NCBI GenBank assembly: GCA_963797535.1
Contig: CAWCPQ010000001.1
Coordinates: 558,001 to 622,000 of the forward strand
DNA length: 64,000 nucleotides
DNA from: JAWWOL01 sp963797535
Lineage (GTDB): Bacteria > Actinomycetota > Actinomycetes > JAWWOL01
Reading direction: 5' to 3'
Positions 35,253-44,688 of this stretch are shown one piece after another (the stretch's first letter is position 1; each line of letters starts with the position of its first letter). The notes beneath the pieces are model-generated. The model saw only the letters and a program-made list of their open reading frames with translations, searched no databases and had not been told where the DNA came from. The position numbers and the translations under genes are program-made.

Positions 35253-35971
35253 GCAAGCTCGAGCTCCTTCCCGCCGTCGACGTGGTCGAGGGTCAGGCGG
35301 TCCGGCTGGTCCAGGGAGAGGCCGGTTCCGAGACGTCGTACGGCGACCCGGTGGCGGCGGCGATGGCGTGGCAGGAAGCCGGCGCCGAGTGGATCCACCT
35401 GGTCGACCTCGACGCGGCCTTCGGCCGTGGGTCCAACCGCGAGCTGCTGGCCGAGCTGGTCGGCAAGCTCGACGTCGCGGTCGAGCTGTCCGGCGGCATC
35501 CGCGACGACGCTTCGCTCGAGGCAGCGCTCGCCACCGGCTGCCGCCGGGTCAACATCGGCACCGCAGCGCTGGAGAACCCGGACTGGGTACGGGAAGCGA
35601 TCGCCCGCCACGGTGACCGGATCGCCGTCGGGCTGGACGTACGCGGCACCACGCTGTCGGCGCGCGGGTGGACGCAGGACGGCGGCGAGCTGTTCGACGT
35701 GCTCGCCCGGCTCGACGCTGACGGCTGCGCGCGTTACGTGCTCACCGATGTGCGCCGCGACGGCACCCTGACCGGCCCCAACGTCGAGCTGCTGCGTCAG
35801 GTCTGCGCCGCAACGTCACGGCCGGTCGTGGCTTCGGGCGGCGTCTCGTCGCTGGAGGACCTGCGGGTCCTGCGCGAGCTGGTCGACATCGGCGTCGAGG
35901 GCGCGATCGTCGGGAAAGCCTTGTACGCAGGCGCGTTCACCCTCGAGCAGGCGCTGGAGGTGGCGGGCTGA
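35249..35971 (+). CDS. priA: Phosphoribosyl isomerase PriA (HisA, probably also TrpF)
   Basis: 240-residue TIM barrel. It starts LELLPAVDVVEGQAVRLVQG with the first catalytic Asp; EAGSETSYGDP and WIHLVDLDAAFGRGSN are features of the actinobacterial PriA subgroup; the second Asp is in VLTDVRRDGTLTGPN. PriA isomerises both ProFAR (His pathway) and PRA (Trp pathway). No trpF is present with the trp genes in this window, which fits a dual role, although trpF could be elsewhere. ATG overlaps the hisH stop. Confidence 0.92.
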   Translation: MSKLELLPAVDVVEGQAVRLVQGEAGSETSYGDPVAAAMAWQEAGAEWIHLVDLDAAFGRGSNRELLAELVGKLDVAVELSGGIRDDASLEAALATGCRRVNIGTAALENPDWVREAIARHGDRIAVGLDVRGTTLSARGWTQDGGELFDVLARLDADGCARYVLTDVRRDGTLTGPNVELLRQVCAATSRPVVASGGVSSLEDLRVLRELVDIGVEGAIVGKALYAGAFTLEQALEVAG

Positions 35972-36418
35972 TGGCGCTCAGCCGGGGCCAGCGCTTTCGC
36001 CGCACCATGGGGCTCGAGGCCAAGCGGTACGGCTCGGGGGGCCCGTACGAGGAAGCGGTCGGCTACTCCCGCGTCGTGGTGATGAACGGTCACGCGTGGA
36101 CCGCCGGGACCACGGCCGTGGTCGATGGGCAGCTGCAGGGCTACGAGGACGCCGGTGCGCAGGCTCTCGTGGCGCTCGAGCAGGCGGTTGCAGCCCTCGG
36201 CCGGGCCGGCTTCAAGCCCGTGCACGTCGTCCAGTCCCGGCTCTACGTGGTCAACATCCGCGACAACGCCGACGCGGTGGGGCGGGCTCACGGTGCCGTC
36301 TTCGGCGCGATCCGGCCGGCCGCCACGATGGTCGGGGTTGCGGCGCTCGTCGACCCGCGCGATGCTGGTCGAGGTCGAGCTGGTCGCAGCCAAGCCGGGC
36401 TCCGGCGGTGGCGGATGA
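35971..36418 (+). CDS. RidA family protein (YjgF/YER057c), one frame break
   Basis: About 148 residues after correction. RidA-type motifs: VVVMNGHAWTAGTTAV, DAGAQALVALEQAVAALGRAGF, VVQSRLYVVNIRDNADAVGRAHGAVFG and, after one extra base near 36358-36361, MLVEVELVAAKPG. The family deaminates reactive enamines/imines; in his operons it may protect pathway PLP enzymes. The corrected stop overlaps the hisF ATG. Without correction the frame would run into hisF. Confidence 0.88.
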
Positions 36419-37186
36419 CCGTTGCCGTACGCGTCATCCCGTGCCTGGACGTCGACGCCGGCCGGGTGGTCAAGGGTGTCAACTTCCGTGAGCTGCGAGA
36501 CGCCGGCGACCCGGTGGAGATGGCCCGGTTGTACGACGCCGAGGGTGCTGACGAGCTGACCTTCCTGGACATCACCGCGTCCAGCGGCAACCGCGAGACG
36601 ACGTACGACGTGGTCCGCCGAACCGCGGAGCAGGTGTTCATCCCGCTCACCGTCGGCGGTGGGGTCCGTACCGTCGACGACATCGACCAGCTGCTACGTG
36701 CCGGTGCCGACAAGGTCGGCGTCAACACGGCCGCCATCGCCCGGCCGGACTTCCTGCGCGAGGCGGCCGAGCGTTTCGGCGCTCAGTGCATCGTGCTGTC
36801 GGTGGACGCTCGTCGCGTGGTCGACGGTCCCGCCACGGCGTCGGGCTTCGAGGTCACGACGCACGGCGGGCGCAAGGGCACCGGCATCGACGCGGTCGAG
36901 TGGGCGCACCGGGGCGCAGAGCTCGGCGCCGGCGAGATCCTGCTCAACTCGATGGACGCCGACGGCACCCGCGACGGCTTCGACCTGGAGCTGATCCGCA
37001 AGGTACGGGCGGTCGTCGACGTCCCGGTCATCGCCAGCGGGGGAGCCGGTCAGGGTCGAGGACTTCGCCCCCGCCGTCGCTGCTGGCGCGGACGCCGTAC
37101 TCGCCGCGAGCGTGTTCCACTTCGGCACCCTGCGCATCGGCGAGGCCAAGGCTGCGCTGCGCAAGGCGGGCGTGCCCGTACGGTGA
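36415..37186 (+). CDS. hisF: Imidazole glycerol phosphate synthase cyclase subunit, one frame break
   Basis: About 256-residue TIM barrel. VRVIPCLDVDAGRVVKGVNF, FLDITAS, VGGGVRTVDDIDQLLRAGADKVGVNTAA and GEILLNSMDADGTRDG are intact. At 37053-37055 an extra G breaks the frame inside ASGGAG-VEDFAPAV; the next frame continues AAGADAVLAASVFHFG to a proper stop. Likely sequence error. Follows ridA with a 4-base overlap. Confidence 0.93.
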
Positions 37187-37190
37187 GCGG

Positions 37191-37541
37191 ATGGCGGTGC
37201 GCGGCTCAGCCGATGATCTCGAGGCGGTTCTCGCCCGGCGGCTGGTCGCGCTCAGGTCGGTCCGGCCGTCGACGCTCAACCGGCACACCTGGCTGATGGC
37301 CGACGACCGGTACTTCCACCGCCTGCACCGCACCGGTCACTGGCTGTCGGCGGGGGTGTTTGACGCCTACATAAGTACCAGGGACGTCGTGCTGGCAGAC
37401 TGGCCGGGCGCGGCTCGGTCGTCGGCCACCTGGAGTTCTGCCCGGTCCCGCCGCCGTCTCGAACGGGCGCGCACCCGCCTCGGCGACACCGGCTGGCAGT
37501 GGACTGGGTGGCTGCTGTCGCCGAGGTTTCCCATTCACTAG
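37191..37541 (+). CDS. Hypothetical protein, 116 residues
   Basis: ATG 4 bases after the hisF stop. The first part (LNRHTWLMADDRYFHRLHRTGHWLSAG) looks protein-like; the second half is rich in Arg, Ser and Trp and may be out of frame, given the many frame breaks nearby. No family recognised. A strong hairpin follows it. Low confidence that the full frame is real. Confidence 0.35.
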   Translation: MAVRGSADDLEAVLARRLVALRSVRPSTLNRHTWLMADDRYFHRLHRTGHWLSAGVFDAYISTRDVVLADWPGAARSSATWSSARSRRRLERARTRLGDTGWQWTGWLLSPRFPIH

Positions 37542-37555
37542 TCGGCTGAGCTCGG

Positions 37556-37599
37556 CCGTGTATGAGTTGCGGGCTCACATGCCCGCAGCTCATACACGG
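37556..37599. terminator. 19-bp stem hairpin after the his block
   Basis: Arms CCGTGTATGAGTTGCGGGC and GCCCGCAGCTCATACACGG, loop TCACAT, with one G-T wobble. Placed after the hisF-side genes and before the ABC exporter; probably the end of the his transcript. No T-run follows. Confidence 0.65.
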
Positions 37600-37708
37600 T
37601 CGGGAAGAGCACCACCCCGGCCTCCGTGGTCAATAACCAGTCGGAGCGGGTCAGCTCGGCTTGCTAGCATGGCCAATCCCGAGACGCACAACTGTTCAAG
37701 GGAGAACC

Positions 37709-39537
37709 GTGCCCTCATCCGGGTCGACGGCTGCCTCCTCCGCGGTGATCCGGCGGGGGCTGAGGCTGCTGGCACGAGCAGTGCGCGAGCAACCACGCAT
37801 CTTCTGCGTGGCGCTCGCGGGCTCGACCCTCTACGCCCTGATGACCGTCGCGAGCGCAGTCGTGCTCGGCCGGGTCACCCAGCACGTCGTCCTGCCGGCG
37901 TTCGACAGCGGTCACACCACCGCCGCCGCTCTCGCCGGCGCGACCGCACTGATCATCGGCGTAGCGGTGCTCAAGTGCATCGGGGTCGTGACCCGCAGGG
38001 TCGGCCGCCGGCATGCTGCAGTACCGCCTGATGGGCGACTACCGGCGCACGGGTCACCCGGCAGTACCTCCGGCTGCCGCTGTCCTGGCACCAGGAGTGG
38101 TCGACCGGCACCCTGCTGTCCAACGCCAACAGCGACATCGAGGCGATGTGGGAGAACATCGCGCCGTTCCCGCTGGCCTGCGGGGTGCTCGTGATGCTGG
38201 TCGGCACGGCGGTGGTGCTGGTGCTCACCGACTGGTTCCTCGCCCTGATCGGCTTCGTGGTGTTCCCACTGGTCGGCGTGCTGACCTGGGCCTACCTGAG
38301 GGTGGTCGCGCCTCGCGCGATGCGCGCCCAGGAGCTGCGCGGCGCCGTCAGCAGCGCAGCCCACGACAGCTTCGACGGCGCGCTCGTCGTGAAGACGCTG
38401 GGCCGCGAGGCCGACGAGACCGAACAGTTCGAGGCGCGCTCGCTCGAGCTGCGCGACGCGCTGGTCAACGGTGGGGCGGCTGCGCGGCCTGTTCGACCCG
38501 CTGCTCGAGGCGCTGCCCAACCTCGCGGTTCTCGCCTGCCTCCTCGTCGGGTCCTACCAGCTCGAGAAGCGGCGCGATCAACGCCGGCCAGCTGGTCCGG
38601 GTCGACCTACCTGTTCACCTTGCTCGCCCTGCCGATCCGGGCCATCGGCTTCGTGTTCGCCGACATGCCCAAGGCTGTCGTTGGCTCCGAGCGGGTGTTC
38701 CGGGTGCTCGACGCTGCGGGCTCGATGCCTTACGGCCACGGAACTCTGGGTCACGCGGACGCCGGTGTGGGGCTGTCCCTGCGGTCCGTGCGGTATGCGT
38801 ACGGCGACAACGACCCGGTCCTCGAGGACATCACGCTCGATGTCCCGGTGGGCACGCACCATCGCCGTCGTCGGGCCCACCGGCTCCGGGAAGTCAACGC
38901 TGGCAGGGCTTCTCGTCCGTTTGGTCGACCCGGACGACGGGACGGTTCTCTACGACGGCGTCGACGTGCGCTCGCTGCGGGAGGGCCAGGTCAGCGATGC
39001 GGCCGCGCTCGTGCCGCAGTCGACGTTCCTGTTCGACGACACCGTGCGCGGCAACGTCACCCTCGGCGCCGACCTTGACGACGATGCGGTCTGGGCGGCC
39101 CTTGAAACGGCGCAGGCGGACCGGTTCGTACGGGCCCTCCCGCGGGGTCTCGACACGGTGGTGGGCGAGCGGGGCACCACGCTGTCCGGTGGGCAGCGCC
39201 AGCGGCTCGCCCTCGCCAGAGCGGTCGTGCGGCGGCCGCGGCTGCTGCTGCTCGATGACTCCACCAGCAGCGTCGACCCCAGGGTCGAGCAGGCCATCCT
39301 GGCCGGCCTGTCCGGCATCGGCTCGACCGGAGCTGTCTCGGTCCTCGTCGTCGCCTACCGCAGGGCGACCATCGCGCTGGCCGACGAGGTGGTGTTCGTC
39401 GACCAGGGCACGAGTCGTCGCGCGCGGCACGCACGCCGCAGCTGCTGGAGCAGGTCCAGGGCTACCGCGACCTGGTCACCGCCTATGAGCGAGCCGAGGA
39501 CGACGAGTCGCTGGGCGACGAGGAGGGCGCCGCGTGA
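37709..39537 (+). CDS. ABC exporter half-transporter 1 (degenerate ATPase site), eight frame breaks
   Basis: About 606 residues when eight single-base insertions are removed (near 38006, 38048, 38470, 38567, 38604, 38854, 39410 and 39438). Six membrane helices are followed by an ATPase domain: Walker A VVGPTGSGKSTL, signature TLSGGQRQRLALARA, Walker B LLLLDDSTSSVD. The catalytic Glu after Walker B is Asp, the mark of the non-hydrolysing site in heterodimeric exporters such as TM287/288. GTG start after AAGGGAGAA. It overlaps half 2 by 4 bases. All shifts are +1 and conserved sequence continues on each side, so I treat it as an intact gene with sequence errors. Confidence 0.8.
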
Positions 39538-41331
39538 GCGCCGAGATCGTCGAGCAGGTCTCCGTACGCGAGTCGTGGCACACGCTGCGCCGGGGCGTGA
39601 CGATGACTCCCGAGTTCCGCCCGGCCTGCGGCGTTCACGCTGTTCCTGGTCCTGGTCGCCACCGCCGGGCGGGTGGTGGTGCCGATCGCCATCCAGCAGA
39701 TCATCGACCGCGGCCTGCAGGGCGCCGGCAGGCCCGGACCTGTCGTTGATCCGCAATGCCGTCGCCGTCGCCACGGTGGCGGTGGTGCGTCACGGCGGCT
39801 GCCGGCCTCCTGGATGAACGTCCGGCTCTACCGCAGCACCGAGACCGGACTCGCCTCGCTGCGGGTGCAGGCGTTCCGGCACATCCACGACCTGTCGATG
39901 CTGCACCAGGCCGGTCAGCGGCGCGGGTCGCTGGTGTCGCGGGTGACCAGCGACGTCGACCAGATCAGCAACTTCATGCAGTGGGGAGGTCTGCTGGTGA
40001 TCGTCAGCGTCGCCCAGCTGATCGTCGCCACCGTGGTCATGGCGTACTACTCCTGGCAGCTCACGATCCTGGTCTACGTCTGCTTCGTCCCGCTGGCGGT
40101 CGTGCTGTTCCGCATGCAGCCGGGCATCCAGCGTGAGTACACCAAGGTGCGCGAGCGGGTCGGCGAGATGCTCGGCGCCGTCGCCGAGTCGGTCGTCGGC
40201 GCGTCGGTGATCAAGGCGTACGGCTCCCAGGCCCGTACGGCCGAGCGGGTCGACACGGCGATCGACCGCCAGGTGAAGTCCTCGATCAGGGCCCAGTTCC
40301 TGACCGCGTCCACCTTCTCCACCGGCGAGCTGGCGGCCGCTTTCGCCAACGCCGGCATCATCGTCGTCGGCGTCCAGCTGGGGCTGCACGGCCAGCTCAC
40401 TGTTGGCCGGCTGATCGCCTTCCTGTTCCTGGCGACGTTGTTCGTCTCGCCGGTGCAGGCCGCCACCGAGGTGCTCAACGACGCCCAGAACGCCATCGCT
40501 GGCTGGGGTCGGGTGATCGAGATCCTGGACACGCGACCGACGTCGCCGACCCGGGACCGGCCGGAAGCGACCTGCCGCCCGGTCCGCTCGAGCGTGACCT
40601 TCTCCCACGTCCGGTTCGCCTACCCGGACGGACCCGAGGTGCTGCACGGGATCGACCTGCACCTCGCCCCGCGGACCAAGGTGGCCATCGTCGGCGAGAC
40701 CGGCTCCGGCAAGACGACCTTCGCCAAGCTGCTGACCCGGCTGATGGACCCGGTGTCCGGCGAGGTGCTGCTGTCGGGCGTGCCGCTGACCTCCGTGCGG
40801 TTCTCCTCGCTGCGCCAGCGGGTGGTGATGGTGCCGCAGGACGGCTTCCTGTTCGACACGACGATCGTGGCCAACGTCCGGTACGGGCGCCCCGACGCCT
40901 CCGACGCCGACGTGCTGCGCGCGTTCGACGAGCTGGCGCTGACGGACTGGGTCGAGGCGCTCGAGCTCGGCCTGGCGACACCCGGTCGGCGAGCGCGGCG
41001 GCTCGCTGTCCGCCGGCGAGCGCCAGCTGGTCGCCCTGGCCCGGGCCTACCTCGCCGACCCCGACCTGCTGGTCCTCGACGAGGCGACGTCGGCGGTGGA
41101 CCCGGCGACGGAGGTAGCGGCTGTCGCGGGCGCTGGACGGGCTCACTCACGGGCCGGACGACGGTCACCATCGCCCACCGGCTGTCGACGGCCGAGGTGG
41201 CCGACGAGGTCGTCGTGGTCGACGCCGGCCGGATCGTGCAGCGAGGCAGCCACGCCGAGCTGGTCGCCGTACCGGGGCGGTATGCCGACCTCCACCGCTC
41301 CTGGTCGGCGCACCACACCGCACCCGCCTGA
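39534..41331 (+). CDS. ABC exporter half-transporter 2 (canonical ATPase), seven frame breaks
   Basis: About 596 residues after removing seven extra bases (near 39620, 39730, 39787, 39813, 40983, 41116 and 41151). The membrane domain includes GSLVSRVTSDVDQISNFMQWGG; ATPase domain has Walker A IVGETGSGKTTFAKLL, Q-loop MVPQDGFLF, signature GSLSAGERQLVALARA and Walker B LLVLDEATSAVDPATE with the catalytic Glu, then IAHRLSTAEVADEV. It is the hydrolysing partner of half 1. Substrate unknown (drug/lipid exporter family). Confidence 0.8.
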
Positions 41332-41433
41332 CCTCAGCGGCCGCCCACGGCCGCCGGGGTGCCACGAGGTCGAGGGTCCGGATCGCGGTATACCGCCTCG
41401 CCGCTCACCCCGTCGTACGGGAGAATCGCCGAC

Positions 41434-41834
41434 ATGTCGCAGACGATCACCGGACCTGTCCGCCCCACCGACCTCGACCCCGCCATCGTGGCCAGGCTCA
41501 AGCGCGACGAGCACGGGCTGATCGCCGCGTCACCCAGCAGTACGACACCGGCGAGGTGCTCATGGTCGGCTGGATGGACGACCAGGCGCTGCACCTCACG
41601 CTGACCACCGGCCGGTGCACCTACTGGAGCCGCAGCCGTCAGGAGTACTGGGTCAAGGGCGCCACGTCCGGCCACGAGCAGTGGGTCAAGTCGGTCGCGC
41701 TCGACTGCGACAAGGATGCGGTCCTCGTCCAGGTCGACCAGATCGGCGGCGCGTGCCACACCGGTGACCGCACCTGCTTCGACGCGGACAAGCTCGAGGC
41801 CGTCGTCGGCGTGGCACCGGTCGAGGGCGAGTGA
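41434..41834 (+). CDS. hisI: Phosphoribosyl-AMP cyclohydrolase, one missing base
   Basis: About 133 residues. After DLDPAIVARLKRDEHGLIAA one base is missing near 41528, then VTQQYDTGEVLMVGWMDDQALHLTLTTGRCTYWSRSRQEYW, GHEQWVKSVALDCDKDAVLVQVDQ and GGACHTGDRTCF give the zinc cysteines and magnesium aspartates. One of only two -1 breaks in the window. Monofunctional; hisE is not fused. ATG at 41434. Confidence 0.92.
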
Positions 41835-41841
41835 CCAGCGC

Positions 41842-42351
41842 GTGACCTCGGCGCGCCGAGAGCTGGCGGCGACCGTGCTCGTCTGCGCGATCTCCGCCCT
41901 CGTCGTGCTGGTCGCGGTGGGCAGGCCGTGGGCCGAGGTCACGGGCACGGCCGGCATCACCCGCAGCTACTCCGGCTCGAGCATGGCCAGCGCCGTACGA
42001 CCGCTGGCGTTCGTCGCCCTCGCCGGCGCCGCGGCCCTGCTCGCCACCAAGCACTGGGGCCGCATCGCCATCGGCGTCCTCATCGCAGCAGCCGGTGTCG
42101 GCGTGGTCATCGCTGCCGTCACGGCGTCCAACCCCGACGTCCCCGGCGTGGTCCACAGCCTCCCGGCCTGGCGGGTCGTGACCATCGTGGCCGCCGTGCC
42201 GATCACGCTGTCCGGCCTCGTCGCAGCCGTCCGCGGCAACCACTGGTCGGTGATGTCGGCGAAGTACGACGCCCCCGGAACCCCCCGCCAGCAGGATCCC
42301 GACGTCGCCTTGTGGGACGCGCTCGACCGCGGCGACGACCCCACCGGCTGA
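41842..42351 (+). CDS. Trp-operon-associated membrane protein (TIGR02234 type)
   Basis: 169 residues with four hydrophobic segments (VLVCAISALVVLVAVGRPW, AVRPLAFVALAGAAALLAT, IAIGVLIAAAGVGVVIAAV, VVTIVAAVPITLSGLVAAV). The GRPWAEV start and the final WDALDRGDDPT match the actinobacterial family encoded beside trpE and trpC. Function unknown. GTG start. In this window trpE, normally just upstream, is absent. Confidence 0.85.
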   Translation: MTSARRELAATVLVCAISALVVLVAVGRPWAEVTGTAGITRSYSGSSMASAVRPLAFVALAGAAALLATKHWGRIAIGVLIAAAGVGVVIAAVTASNPDVPGVVHSLPAWRVVTIVAAVPITLSGLVAAVRGNHWSVMSAKYDAPGTPRQQDPDVALWDALDRGDDPTG

Positions 42352-42417
42352 TTACGGTGTTCTCACAGCCGGGTGAGTTTGCCAGCACTGCGGCGTAACC
42401 CGAGACACCATCGACCC

Positions 42418-43155
42418 ATGGCACCTGACACCGATCCGTCGCAGCCGCTCGAACGGGGCAAGCCCGTCGGTCGGCGGGTGGTCCTCGGCATGCTCGGGCT
42501 CGGTGCTGTCGGGGTCGCCGTCGGCGGGCGGCTGCAGACGTTCGAGGAAAACGTCGTTGCCCCGCTGCAGAACCGCGACCCCACCGGCCTGAGCCAGCTG
42601 CTGCCTGCGGGTGGCGGATTCCGCTACTACTCGGTGACCGACTCCGAGCCGCACCGCACCGCGGAGACCTACCGGCTGGACATCTCCGGCCTGGTCGACA
42701 AGCCGATGACGCTGACCCTGGCCGACCTGCAAGCGATGAAGCAGACCAGCCTCGTACGGGACTTCCAGTGCGTGACGGGGTGGCGGGTCCCGTCGGTGCA
42801 CTGGTCCGGCGTCAAGCTGAGCGACCTGCTGGACGAGGTCGGGGTCAAGCCAGCGGCCAAGGCGATCACCTTCGTGTCCTTCGACGGCACCTACACCGAC
42901 AGCCTCACCCTGTCCCAGGCCCGCCGCCCCGACGTCATCGTCGCCACACGGATGCTCGGCAAGCCGGTCACCCGCGCCCACGGCGGCCCCGTGCGGCTCT
43001 ACGTCGCCCCGATGTACGGCTACAAGTCGGTCAAGTGGCTGGGCGGGATCAAGCTCGTCCCAGCCGTCGAACCGGGCTTCTGGGAGAACGAGGGCTACGA
43101 CATCGACGCCTGGGTCGGCAAGTCGAACGGACGTGACGATGCAGCGACGTCGTGA
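42418..43155 (+). CDS. Molybdopterin-dependent oxidoreductase, Tat-exported
   Basis: 245 residues. The N-terminus has a twin-arginine segment (GRRVVLGMLGLGAVGVAVGG), so export in folded form is likely. The sulfite-oxidase-fold core shows YRLDISGLVDKPMTLTLADLQAM, the molybdenum-ligand Cys in RDFQCVTGWRVP and YVAPMYGYKSVKWLGGI. It resembles MsrP/YedY-type enzymes. The next gene, a cytochrome b, overlaps it and is its probable quinol partner. Confidence 0.9.
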   Translation: MAPDTDPSQPLERGKPVGRRVVLGMLGLGAVGVAVGGRLQTFEENVVAPLQNRDPTGLSQLLPAGGGFRYYSVTDSEPHRTAETYRLDISGLVDKPMTLTLADLQAMKQTSLVRDFQCVTGWRVPSVHWSGVKLSDLLDEVGVKPAAKAITFVSFDGTYTDSLTLSQARRPDVIVATRMLGKPVTRAHGGPVRLYVAPMYGYKSVKWLGGIKLVPAVEPGFWENEGYDIDAWVGKSNGRDDAATS

Positions 43156-43828
43156 CCAGCTGCTGCGGTTCGTCCCGCAGCAGCGCTGGGTCCACCGGGC
43201 GACCGGCATCCTCATGGGCATCTGCCTGGCCACCGCGGCGATCCTCTACTTCGGGCCGTTGTCGGTGGCGATCGGGCGGCGCGCGCTGGTGGCCCGGATC
43301 CACGTCTACGCAGGCATTGCGTTGCCGATCCCGTTCCTGCTCGGTTACCTGGACAAGGCATTTCGGGCGGACGTACGAGTGATCAGCCGCTGGCTGCCCG
43401 TGGACAGGCAGTGGCTGCGCAGCTCGGACCGGCGAAGCGGGCGGCTGCCGGTGGGCAAGTTCAACGCCGGCCAGAAGCTCAACGCCAGCTTCGTCTGGGG
43501 CGCGATCCTGGTGATGCTGGCGACCGGCCTGATCATGCGGTACGCCAACGCCTGGCCGGTCGTCTGGCGGACCGGCGCGACGTTCGTCCACGACTGGCTC
43601 GCCTACGCGGTCGCCGCCGTCGTGCTCGGTCACATCTGGTTCGCCTACCGCGACCCCAAGGCCCGCAGGGGGATGCGTACGGGCTGGGTGCCGCTGCCGT
43701 GGGCCATCCGCGAGCACAAGGCCTGGGCGCAGTCGGCGTACGACGAGTTCCTGGCCGAGGAGCTCGCCCAGACCAAGGCCGAGGAGCCGCCAGGGCCATG
43801 CTCGCGGGTGACGGCACCGACGCCGTGA
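43133..43828 (+). CDS. Cytochrome b561 / formate-dehydrogenase-gamma-like membrane subunit
   Basis: 231 residues with four helices and candidate haem-ligand histidines in VHRATGILMG, ARIHVYAGIALPIPFL, FVHDWLAYAV and LGHIWFAYRDP. Probably passes electrons from the quinone pool to the molybdoenzyme encoded immediately before (23-bp overlap). GTG at 43133; an ATG six bases later is an alternative start. Confidence 0.85.
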   Translation: MTMQRRRDQLLRFVPQQRWVHRATGILMGICLATAAILYFGPLSVAIGRRALVARIHVYAGIALPIPFLLGYLDKAFRADVRVISRWLPVDRQWLRSSDRRSGRLPVGKFNAGQKLNASFVWGAILVMLATGLIMRYANAWPVVWRTGATFVHDWLAYAVAAVVLGHIWFAYRDPKARRGMRTGWVPLPWAIREHKAWAQSAYDEFLAEELAQTKAEEPPGPCSRVTAPTP

Positions 43829-43857
43829 CCCGCATCGACCCGGCGTAACCTCGATCC

Positions 43858-44250
43858 GTGCGCGTGCTCAAGGTCGTCTTCTCCGGCAAGTGGTTGCTTC
43901 GGCACCTGCTGGCGGTCCTGGCGATCGCGCTTGCATCTTCCTCGGCAAGTGGCAGTGGAACCGCGCGATGGCGAGCGACGGGACGCTGCAGAACCTGTTC
44001 TACGCGTTCAACTGGTGGATCTTCGCCGCGCTGGTGGTCTACGGCTGGGGCAAGACGCTGCGCGACGAGCTCGCCCGCGACGAGGTCGTGGACACCGCAC
44101 CCCGGACAACCCGCCCCGGCACCGGTCGCGCTGCCTGCGCTCTACCGCAAGCAGCGCCCGGCCGAGCTGGACGCGCCCATCGAGGACGACCCCGAGCTGG
44201 TCGCGTACAACGCCTACCTTGCTCAGCTCAACGAACGTTCCAACAACTAG
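43858..44250 (+). CDS. Small membrane protein, one missing and one extra base
   Basis: About 130 residues. The first frame (VLKVVFSGKWLLRHLLAVLA) breaks near 43931 (-1), continues CIFLGKWQWNRAMASDGTLQ and FNWWIFAALVVYGWGKTLRD, then near 44103 (+1) returns to APVALPALYRKQRPAELDAP and ends LAQLNERSNN. Two membrane helices with the LGKWQW motif, then a soluble Pro-rich tail. Found beside DUF3817 genes in actinobacteria; function unknown. Confidence 0.72.
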   Translation: MRVLKVVFSGKWLLRHLLAVLAIALASSSASGSGTARWRATGRCRTCSTRSTGGSSPRWWSTAGARRCATSSPATRSWTPHPGQPAPAPVALPALYRKQRPAELDAPIEDDPELVAYNAYLAQLNERSNN

Positions 44251-44282
44251 CAAGACCGACGCCAGAAGAAGGATTGTGCTGC

Positions 44283-44609
44283 GTGAGGGACCCGCTGACC
44301 CGCTACCGCGTGATGGCTTGGATCGTCGGTGTGGGCTTGATCATCTTGTTCTTCGTGGGTCTGCCGACGAAGTACATCTGGCACAACAAGGGGGTGGTGG
44401 AGGTGGTGGGCCCGCTGCACGGGTTCCTCTACATCGTCTACCTGGTCACCGCGATCGATCTCGCCTTCCGGCGCCGGTGGGCGATCTGGAAGGCGCTGCT
44501 CGTGATGCTGGCCGGCACCGTGCCGTTCCTGTCCTTCGTCGTCGAGCACTGGGTGACCAAGAATGATCTTGAGTACCAAGCGCACAAGGCTGTCCCGGCG
44601 ACCTCATGA
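44283..44609 (+). CDS. DUF3817 family membrane protein
   Basis: 108 residues with three hydrophobic segments. GPLHGFLYIVYLVTAIDLAFRRRW and the final PFLSFVVEHWVTKN are typical of the family. Function unknown; often next to small membrane genes as here. GTG start at 44283. Confidence 0.88.
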   Translation: MRDPLTRYRVMAWIVGVGLIILFFVGLPTKYIWHNKGVVEVVGPLHGFLYIVYLVTAIDLAFRRRWAIWKALLVMLAGTVPFLSFVVEHWVTKNDLEYQAHKAVPATS

Positions 44610-44688
44610 GGGCCCCTGGCATCAGGGTGCCGGTGCCGGTTCGTCTAGCATTCGCGCTGACCGAGATGCAACCGAGGGGGATCTCTGC

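Noticed and set aside
37709..41331. Programmed +1 ribosomal frameshifting as the cause of the breaks
   Set aside because: No common slippery codon, stop or stimulatory element at the sites; quartets differ (for example TCC-G, GGC-A, GTG-C, CAG-G) and up to eight shifts per gene would be needed.
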